DNA of 64,000 nt. Origin: Arthrobacter sp. CAN_C5. Its GTDB lineage: Bacteria > Actinomycetota > Actinomycetes > Actinomycetales > Micrococcaceae. Under the pieces are notes generated by a model. It was not told where the DNA came from and did no database searches. It saw nothing but the letters and a program-made list of their open reading frames with translations. The stretch is taken from the NCBI RefSeq assembly GCF_017875735.1, contig NZ_JAGGMZ010000001.1, forward strand, positions 2,542,001 through 2,606,000, in the 5' to 3' direction. A program made the translations under genes and the position numbers. The stretch's first letter is position 1, and every line of letters begins with the position of its first letter. Below are positions 57,950-64,000 of the stretch, one piece after another.

Positions 57950-58186
57950 TCACCGAGCCGAATCTTTTTCTGGAGTCCAGAGCACTCTCAGTGGCCCGGG
58001 AACTCCCAAACCGATCTGTTTATGGCAGCGGAGCCATTCCCTGGAATCCGTAATGGCTCCGGGATGACCGGCGGATAAATCGTCAGGTAGCCCACCATGT
58101 TTGAACGCCGGATGGTCACTTATCAGCTCCGCTGGCAGTAGGTTCTCCACGACCTGGTCAACCACAATCTGTTTTGAAGGAATCAC
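57950..58186 (-). CDS. Hypothetical short protein (78 aa), doubtful
   Basis: GTG 58186 with AGGAAA 7 nt upstream encodes MIPSKQIVVDQVVENLLPAE, then GGLPDDLSAGHPGAITDSREWL. The composition is protein-like, but no family is recognised and the length is small. Overlapping plus-strand frames look random. The remaining bases 57866-57949 and 58187-58359 contain nothing convincing. Confidence 0.35.
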   Translation of the reverse strand: MIPSKQIVVDQVVENLLPAELISDHPAFKHGGLPDDLSAGHPGAITDSREWLRCHKQIGLGVPGPLRVLWTPEKDSAR

Positions 58187-58359
58187 GTTTGGTTTCCTGG
58201 AAGTTGCTGTATGCCCGGATGATCAACGAGCGGCCGAGGAATGTCGAGGAATCGTCGGGATTTGAAGTCGCTGACATCCCGGTATGCTGCTATCCAATTG
58301 TTCGAGTTGGGTATGTTCAAGCTCCGACTGGAAAGATGCTGTCGAGATGGGGGTTTTAG

Positions 58360-58626
58360 GTGCTGTCACTTGCCATAGAGGGGTCAAATCCTCTTGTGCC
58401 GAATGCCTGGGAGTTTAGCGTGCTGGGAATCTCTATCCTGGCCCTGGCGCTCTTTGTAACGGCACTTATCGACATACTTCGTTCCCAGCACCTCACTACC
58501 AGGATCAAAGCGGTTTGGGTGTGGGCAGCGCTCGTTTTACCCTTCCTTGGCCCGGTCGTCTGGTTCCTCGTCGGGCACCGCAGCGCGCCCTCAGTAAACG
58601 AATCTCTAGTCAACTCCCGTTATTAG
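58360..58626 (+). CDS. PLDc_N (cardiolipin-synthase N-terminal-like) membrane protein
   Basis: An 88-aa protein with two helices separated by a short loop: SVLGISILALALFVTALIDIL and AVWVWAALVLPFLGPVVWFLVG, the PLDc_N signature (LPxxGPxxWFLVG). Such proteins are stand-alone versions of the membrane part of phospholipase-D-type enzymes; the role is unknown. GTG 58360. Confidence 0.75.
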   Translation: MLSLAIEGSNPLVPNAWEFSVLGISILALALFVTALIDILRSQHLTTRIKAVWVWAALVLPFLGPVVWFLVGHRSAPSVNESLVNSRY

Positions 58627-58721
58627 AGAAGGCTGCCACCTACTGGTCCTCCACTTTGGCTCGGCTTGCCCGAAGGCCATCCAAACACTGAGTGTTGCGG
58701 TGGGGATCGGTTTTTAGTTCG

Positions 58722-59536
58722 TTAGCGGACGATGACGGTGGTCCCTTGGGCATAGTGCAAGACGGCGTGCACGGTAGATCCGAGACGAACAGGAAGGGTG
58801 TTGCGTCCCTTTGCTCCGAGAACAACGCAGGCGGCTTCTCGTGCGTGAAGCACGACATTTCTTGGGACAGTGGGTCCGGCTAGTTCGTCTTCGACAATGG
58901 TGACATCGACGTCATCCGGCAGCAGTTTGAGTGCCCGCTGAATGATGGGGTCGTCTTTTGATTCCGGGACTGGTGGCCGAGTGATGGCATATCGGCTGTA
59001 GGGACGGATATGTAGAAGACGCAAAGAGGTATGCTGCGCTCTTGCCATATCCGCGGCGAACAAGAGGGCCTTGTCGCTTTGAGTGGAGCCATCAATAGCG
59101 ACGAGGATTCCCCTTTTCGCAGGTCGTTCTGTGCGTACAACCGCAACGGGGCAGGAGGCGCTGGATGCGAGGTGAAGGCTGACAGATCCGATGAGAAGAC
59201 CCTTAAAGCCGCCTAGTCCTCGAGAGCCGGTGACAAGCAGCGAAGCGTCCGTGGAGGCCTTGGTGAGCACCTCAGAAGGGCGCCCAGCAACTATCTTAAC
59301 GCTTGTGTTGACTTTCGGTTCGGCCTGTTTGGCGAGGTCCAGACCTCTGGCAGCAATTCTTTCTGCTGCGACCCGCCGGGCACTGTCGGCGTCGTCGATC
59401 ATCGGGCTGAGGACCGTTGGATGAGACATTCCCATCCAGCAGTGCGTGACGACGAGGGGAAGCCAGGTCGCTGCGGCGTGATGCGCAGCCCACAACACTG
59501 CACGTTCTGCTGTGTCAGACCCGTCGAAGCCAACAA
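58722..59536 (-). pseudogene. Universal stress protein gene, 3' part (start replaced by IS3)
   Basis: Two Usp domains: VVGFDGSDTAERAVLWAAHH near the N-terminus and RGILVAIDGSTQSDKALLFA in the middle, the second with the ATP-binding loop GAKGRNTLPVRLGS. The native first 38 nt lie at 44349-44386. The present frame is open into the IS, which supplies an ATG at 59573 and 12 foreign codons (MSHWPQLTLTRR), with no ribosome site, so expression is doubtful. Restored length is 282 aa. The target repeat is 59533-59536. Confidence 0.85.
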
Positions 59537-59618
59537 CCCTACGTGTCAGGGTGAGTTGAGGCCAGTGGCTCATAGCAAGTCCGTCTAATTCGTAGGGCGA
59601 GAATCAGGATCAGAACCA

Positions 59619-60056
59619 ATGTCTATCTCCACAATTTCCCGGGTGCGGGAAGATGGGTCCATGAGTAATTCTGGCCCTCGTGCCGGCGGTCCAAGGCCTC
59701 GAAGGTCGTTTACCCCGGCGCAGAAACTAGCCCATCTGGCCGCTTACCAACAGGCCTGTGACGATGGCTCCGGAGGCGGGGCGTACCTTCGTCGTGAGGG
59801 CATCTATTCCTCCCAGATCACTGAGTGGCGCAAACTCCGTGATGCAGGTGTGCTCGAGGGTAGGAAGCCCGGGGAGAAGATCGGCAAGCTTACCGCTGAG
59901 CAGGCCGAAATCGCCCGTCTACGCCGGCAACTGGAGGTGAATGAACGCACGCTGGCACGGACTCGGGCAGCGTTGGACATCATGGGAAAAGCACGGCAGC
60001 TTTTGGAGGAAATCTCCGAAAGCGAGGAGCAGCAGCAGTGGTACAGGAAACCCTGA
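59619..60056 (+). CDS. IS3-family OrfA, copy B
   Basis: 145 aa, identical to copy A: HTH domain plus a coiled-coil-like C-terminus. It overlaps orfB by 19 bp, -1 frame. Confidence 0.9.
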   Translation: MSISTISRVREDGSMSNSGPRAGGPRPRRSFTPAQKLAHLAAYQQACDDGSGGGAYLRREGIYSSQITEWRKLRDAGVLEGRKPGEKIGKLTAEQAEIARLRRQLEVNERTLARTRAALDIMGKARQLLEEISESEEQQQWYRKP

Positions 60057-61057
60057 TGGGGGTTTATGCCGAACTCACAGGTGCGCATATCCCCACGCGG
60101 GAAGCGGCGGTCTTGGCCGGGATACCGCGGGCGACCGCAACCCGCAGCCCGCGGATCCCGCAGGCCGGGCCGATGCCCGTGTCTGTCCCGGCAAACAAGC
60201 TCGACCCGGACGAACGCGCCGGTATCCTCGCTGCCGTGAACTCTGCCCGCTTCGTGGATCTAGCCCCGGTCCAGATCTACGCGCAGCTGCTGGACGAGGG
60301 GACCTACCTGTGCTCAATCTCAACGATCTACCGGATATTGACTGAGAATAAGCAGGTCAAAGAGCGCCGCCGGCAGGCACGCCATCCGCCCAGGACCGTT
60401 CCGGAATTGACAGCGGCTGGCCCCGGGCAGGTCTACAGCTGGGACATTACCAAGCTTGCCGGCCCGGTCAGGGGTAAGTACTTCGATGCCTACGTGATGC
60501 TCGATATTTACTCCCGCTACATCGTGGGCGCATACGTCCATGCCCACGAATCCGGGGAGTTGGCGGTGGAGATGATGAAGGAAATCTTCGGTATCCACGG
60601 CATCCCGGAAATCGTGCACGCGGACCGCGGGACTTCTATGACGTCCAAGACCGTAGCTGTACTGCTCTCCGATCTGGAAGTCACCAGGTCACACTCCAGG
60701 CCCCGCGTATCCAATGACAACCCCTACAGCGAGGCGTGGTTCAAGACCTTGAAATTCGCTCCCGTGTTCCCTGAACGATTCGGCTCCCTGGCCGATGCGA
60801 GGGCCTTCATGGCGACTTTTGTCGAAGGATACAACCACAGCCACCGCCATACCGGAATCGGACTAAACACCCCGGCAGACGTCCACTACGGTCTTGCCGC
60901 GACGAAGGCCACCGAACGCTCCATCACTTTGGCCGCCGCACGGCAGAAGAATCCCGAACGATTCAGCACCGAAACGGACCCAAAAATACTCACCGTCCCC
61001 GGCGCGGCATGGATCAACAAACCATCCCAGGAAACCCAGACAGAAGCAGCCGCCTAA
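60038..61057 (+). CDS. IS3-family transposase OrfB, copy B
   Basis: 339 aa, identical to copy A with an intact DDE triad (YSWDIT, HADRGTS, YSEAWFKT). GTG 60038 may start it; otherwise it is made as an OrfAB frameshift product. Confidence 0.93.
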   Translation: MVQETLMGVYAELTGAHIPTREAAVLAGIPRATATRSPRIPQAGPMPVSVPANKLDPDERAGILAAVNSARFVDLAPVQIYAQLLDEGTYLCSISTIYRILTENKQVKERRRQARHPPRTVPELTAAGPGQVYSWDITKLAGPVRGKYFDAYVMLDIYSRYIVGAYVHAHESGELAVEMMKEIFGIHGIPEIVHADRGTSMTSKTVAVLLSDLEVTRSHSRPRVSNDNPYSEAWFKTLKFAPVFPERFGSLADARAFMATFVEGYNHSHRHTGIGLNTPADVHYGLAATKATERSITLAAARQKNPERFSTETDPKILTVPGAAWINKPSQETQTEAAA

Positions 61058-61116
61058 CTCCCACTGGCCCCATTCACCTTGACAACTTCCGGTCCGACAC
61101 AGATCGGTTTCACCCC

Positions 61117-62076
61117 TCAGTGCATCGGGGTAGGTGCTTGCTGCAGGAGGTCGAGGGAGACGTCCCAGAGTTGCCGCGCGCTGGTGTGGTCCAGCGCGTA
61201 GTGCCGGACCCCGTAAATCCCGTCCTTAATCGCAGGAACCACATCGGCTTCCCTGCAGTCCTCCAGATATCGTCCTCCGATGCCGTCCAGCAAAGGGGAG
61301 GTTGCAGCGAAGACCGAGGTTGCGGCGCCCTGCTCGGGTGTCTTAATGGTCAGGCCCGTAGCTGCGACGTGCTTCTTCGTTGTAGCCAGGACCTCCGGAT
61401 CCCAGTGGCGCTGCAGGTTGGTCCAGATCCCGCCGGGCATGACGGCGTTCGCGGTGATCCCGTCGCCTGCCCATCGCCTTGTTGCCTCGACGGCGAAGAG
61501 CACGTTCGCTGTTTTCGATTGTCCGTAGGCCTGACTGGCGTCGTACGGTCTTCGTTCGAAGAACAGGTCTTCGTAGATGATGTCGGACATGCCGTGTCCG
61601 CTGGAACTCACCGAGACGATCCTGGCGTTACCGGCGGCTGCTAGCGCACCGTGCAGTCGGTGTGCGAGGGCGAAGTGGCCGAGATGGTTGGTGGCGAATT
61701 GCAACTCCCACCCGGGCCCTGTCCGCGATTGCGGAGTCATCATAACGCCAGCATTGTTGATCAGCAGGTGCAGCGGAGCCGACCAGGTGTTCGCGAACCG
61801 ATTGACCGAGTCGATGTCAGCGAGATCGAGGGGCGCGACGTGGACGACAGCACCGGGGTGGGTCTGGGTGATCTCCATCGCGACACGCTGTCCGGCGTTG
61901 ATGTCGCGGACCGCGAGGGTCACGTCCGCGCCGGCATGGGCGAGGGCCCGAGCGGTTTCGATGCCGATCCCCGAAGCGCCTCCGGTGACGATCGCGGTGC
62001 GGCCGGACAGATCGATACCCTCGACGACCTCCCGGGCGGTATTCGTTGCAGTGAACGGTGAATCGATACGTACCAT
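61117..62076 (-). CDS. Short-chain dehydrogenase/reductase
   Basis: A 319-aa SDR. Cofactor motif VTGGASGIGIETARAL (TGxxxGIG), NNAGVM, the catalytic Ser in VSVSSSGHGM and Tyr-Lys in YGQSKTANVLFA. The N-terminus (FTATNTAREVVEGIDLSG) and overall length resemble the retinol-dehydrogenase/protochlorophyllide-type branch. Substrate not inferable. It lies 48 bp downstream of a second SDR on the same strand. Confidence 0.9.
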   Translation of the reverse strand: MVRIDSPFTATNTAREVVEGIDLSGRTAIVTGGASGIGIETARALAHAGADVTLAVRDINAGQRVAMEITQTHPGAVVHVAPLDLADIDSVNRFANTWSAPLHLLINNAGVMMTPQSRTGPGWELQFATNHLGHFALAHRLHGALAAAGNARIVSVSSSGHGMSDIIYEDLFFERRPYDASQAYGQSKTANVLFAVEATRRWAGDGITANAVMPGGIWTNLQRHWDPEVLATTKKHVAATGLTIKTPEQGAATSVFAATSPLLDGIGGRYLEDCREADVVPAIKDGIYGVRHYALDHTSARQLWDVSLDLLQQAPTPMH

Positions 62077-62124
62077 GGAGAGAGTCCTGTCATGGTGCTC
62101 ATAGTTGTTTCTGGTTGTTTGGTC

Positions 62125-62916
62125 TCAAGCCGGCCGCGTGGAGAGAATTCCCCCGTCGATCGCCAGGATGCTTCCGTGCATCATGCGGGAGGCGTCGGAG
62201 GCAAGGAAGAGTACTCCCTGCGCGATGTCCTCGGGTTGTACCACCACGCCCGCCGGTGTCACGGCCGTCATGGCATCGAGGATCGGGCGGGCTGCCTCGT
62301 TACCCGGGGTCAGCGTCACTCCCGGGGAGATCGTATTGACACGCACACCGCTGGGACCGAATTCGGCGGCCCATGACCTGGTGAGTTGCTCGACGGCCGC
62401 CTTCGTCGCCGTATACATGGCCGCGAAAGGGTTACCGACCGACGCCATCCACGAACCGACGTTGACAACCACGCCCGCCCCATTCTCGGCCATGGCCGGA
62501 AGGATTAATGACGCAAGAACGTGAGGCGCCCGCACGTTGACGGCGAGCATGGCATCGAGCTCACCGTCGGTAAGGTCCGCGGTCGTCGTCGCAGGATAGA
62601 TCCCCGCGTTGTTGACGAGGATGTCGATGCGTCCTCCGAGCAGATCGGTGGCTTCGATGGCGAACTGTCGCAGGTCCCCGTGGTCGGCGGCCAGATCGAC
62701 GCCAAGAAACCGTGCCTGGCCTCCCTCTTCCCGGATCCGGGTTAGGACCGTCTGTCCGCGAGTTTTGTCACGTCCGCTCACCAGGACCCCCGCGCCAGCC
62801 GCCGCCAAGGTAGAGGCGATGGCGGCCCCGATGCCGCTCGTGGAACCGGTAACGAGCGCAGTCCGGCCCTCAAGGGACCGGGCGCTGATGGATGGGTTAA
62901 TCGATGTCAATGGCAT
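62125..62916 (-). CDS. Short-chain dehydrogenase/reductase (classical)
   Basis: A 263-aa SDR: VTGSTSGIGAAIASTLA, NNAGIYPAT, VGSWMA and YTATKAAVEQLTRS (Tyr/Lys pair), the substrate-loop ISPGVTLTPGN, and the C-terminal DGGILSTRPA. The Ser of the catalytic triad is in GSWMAS. It starts at 62916, 102 bp from the divergent regulator, which probably controls it. Confidence 0.92.
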   Translation of the reverse strand: MPLTSINPSISARSLEGRTALVTGSTSGIGAAIASTLAAAGAGVLVSGRDKTRGQTVLTRIREEGGQARFLGVDLAADHGDLRQFAIEATDLLGGRIDILVNNAGIYPATTTADLTDGELDAMLAVNVRAPHVLASLILPAMAENGAGVVVNVGSWMASVGNPFAAMYTATKAAVEQLTRSWAAEFGPSGVRVNTISPGVTLTPGNEAARPILDAMTAVTPAGVVVQPEDIAQGVLFLASDASRMMHGSILAIDGGILSTRPA

Positions 62917-63017
62917 GAATCATTTCTACATCCGGGCCGGACACGGGAACCAGATCACAGTCAACCCGGGCATGACAGGACCACGCAGAGCAGTACGCGA
63001 GACCCTACAGTGAGGAC

Positions 63018-63860
63018 ATGGCAGCTGATCGAACGCACCTCGGATTGTTCCTGCGCTCCCGCCGCGACAGCCTGACCCCGGCAGACGTCGGTATGCGGGC
63101 CTTCCCCGGGCCGCGCCGTGTGCCCGGACTACGCAAGGAGGAACTAGCGGTCTTGGCCGGCGTGAGTTCCGACTACTACAGCCGCATGGAACAAGGACGG
63201 CAGGCGAATGTCTCCCGAAGCGTCCTCGACGCCCTGGCTAAGGCGCTGCGCCTGACGGAAGTAGAGCGGCAGCACCTTCACATACTGGCCAGTCCCTCAC
63301 CGCGGCGCCGTTCCCCAATCGCCGTCGAGCAGCACGCTGACCCGGGGTTGCTCCGGATGATGACCGTCATCGATCATGTGCCGGCGCTCATCCTCGCCCG
63401 CCGGGGAGAAGTGCTGGCGACCAATGCGCTCCTCGCCGCCGTCCTCGGTGACGTACGACCCGGCTCATCCCTGATGCGCTACCTGTTCTTCGAACCCCTC
63501 GCCCGGGAACGCATCGTGAACTGGGAGCATTTCGCCGCCTCATCAATCTCTGCTCTCCGCGGTGAGCTCGGCCGCCACCCCGACGATCACCGGCTGATCA
63601 CGTTAATCGATGAACTCAGATCGCGGGACGTCGACGCCGCACGATGGTGGGAGGACCACAGCGTCCAGGATTATGCATCCGCCGCAAAGCAGATCCTCCA
63701 CCCCGATGTGGGGACATTGTCCTTCGACATCGAGACCATGACGTCGACACGCAACGCCGATCAGGTCCTCATCGTGTACACGGCGCAACCCGATTCGGAC
63801 ACCACACGGAAACTACCCTTCCTCGCCAGCTGGAGCATGGCCAACACCACGACCACCTGA
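63018..63860 (+). CDS. MmyB-type XRE-family transcriptional regulator
   Basis: A 280-aa regulator. The N-terminal HTH (RVPGLRKEELAVLAGVSSDYYSRMEQGR) carries the typical DYYxRxEQGR recognition helix; the C-terminal domain (LILARRGEVLATNALLAAVLGD; RYLFFEPLARERIVNWEHF) is the MLTR ligand-binding domain that senses small molecules, probably fatty-acid-like. Such proteins commonly control an adjacent divergent SDR. The remaining ~140 bp to the window end hold no feature I can support. Confidence 0.9.
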   Translation: MAADRTHLGLFLRSRRDSLTPADVGMRAFPGPRRVPGLRKEELAVLAGVSSDYYSRMEQGRQANVSRSVLDALAKALRLTEVERQHLHILASPSPRRRSPIAVEQHADPGLLRMMTVIDHVPALILARRGEVLATNALLAAVLGDVRPGSSLMRYLFFEPLARERIVNWEHFAASSISALRGELGRHPDDHRLITLIDELRSRDVDAARWWEDHSVQDYASAAKQILHPDVGTLSFDIETMTSTRNADQVLIVYTAQPDSDTTRKLPFLASWSMANTTTT

Positions 63861-64000
63861 TTCAAGGCGCCGTCGAGCATTCACCCTTAGCTCATGGACC
63901 TCCCAAATCCGAGACCCACACTTCGCACGAGCATGCGAGCCGAGCTTCCTGTCGCACAGACCAGGGATTCGAGCCGATCAGGGAGCCCCTTCTGATCTTC

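Larger units (their letters stand above)
59537..61091 (+). mobile_element. IS3-family element, copy B (1,555 bp)
   Basis: Same unit as copy A in the opposite orientation. The right flank (61092 on, GTCCGACAC) and the flank of copy A at 45942 (CAACCGCTG) do not yield a target repeat when joined, unlike the other pair. It carries orfA and orfB with translations identical to copy A. Confidence 0.9.

Noticed and set aside
44387..61091. Composite transposon flanked by two IS3 copies
   Set aside because: Inverted flanking copies could form one, but the in-frame usp reconstruction with the TTGT repeat shows an inversion between copies explains the flanks better.

Overview
The window reads as a chromosomal segment of a high-GC actinobacterium of the Micrococcaceae (Arthrobacter-like). 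The evidence is protein content and gene order, not a database match: topoisomerase IV B subunit, a DUF7455 mini-protein, the primary sigma factor, DUF4192, PAC2, pepA, lpdA, sucB, then lipB-lipA, glnA-glnE-glnA2, map, ppgK, nrdR and hisD. GTG starts are frequent and antisense frames are long, as expected at high GC.

Positions 1-35,000 are conserved housekeeping core. 1-4,900 holds parE (partial), DUF7455, sigA, DUF4192 and PAC2. 5,000-10,600 holds pepA, dihydrolipoyl dehydrogenase, the two-lipoyl-domain E2 acyltransferase and an OsmC peroxiredoxin. A tricorn-like S41 protease follows, with a single-base frameshift in a 7-base homopolymer near its N-terminus, then an epimerase, an atypical Ser/Thr kinase, lipB-lipA (which lipoylate the E2 encoded upstream) and DUF4191. 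20,500-26,700 is a nitrogen module: glnA with a GlnR-type operator and an adenylylation tyrosine, glnE (the enzyme that modifies it) and a second GS lacking that tyrosine. Then come a DASS carrier, panB, a SPOR mini-protein, map, ppgK, nrdR, hisD and a D-threonine-aldolase-like PLP enzyme.

Positions 35,000-61,100 are accessory. A yybP-ykoY (Mn2+) riboswitch controls a terC gene; its terminator hairpin also contains the Shine-Dalgarno sequence. An IS110 element (with a candidate bridge-RNA region) follows, then a compact coupled operon of unusual content (winged-helix regulator, small lipoprotein, dTMP-kinase-like P-loop protein, orphan SdhD paralogue), then a P2-type cation ATPase. From 44,387 to 61,091 the DNA is shaped by insertion sequences: two 1,555-bp IS3 copies in inverted orientation and two different IS21 elements.

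The most informative result is that these scars can be undone by reading the sequence. (i) The first 38 nt of a universal stress protein gene lie at 44,349-44,386 and the rest lies 14 kb away at 58,722-59,536 on the other strand, each abutting the same IS3. Joining them with one copy of a 4-bp repeat (TTGT) restores an intact 282-codon usp. The gene was therefore hit by IS3, and the 13.6-kb interval was then inverted by recombination between the two copies. (ii) One IS21 (6-bp duplication ACCATT) splits a DUF4166 gene, restorable to 227 aa. (iii) The other IS21 (5-bp duplication GAAGG) splits a small membrane protein, restorable to about 129 aa.

Positions 61,100-64,000 hold two short-chain dehydrogenases and a divergent MmyB-type regulator. 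I see no tRNA, rRNA, CRISPR array or replication origin.
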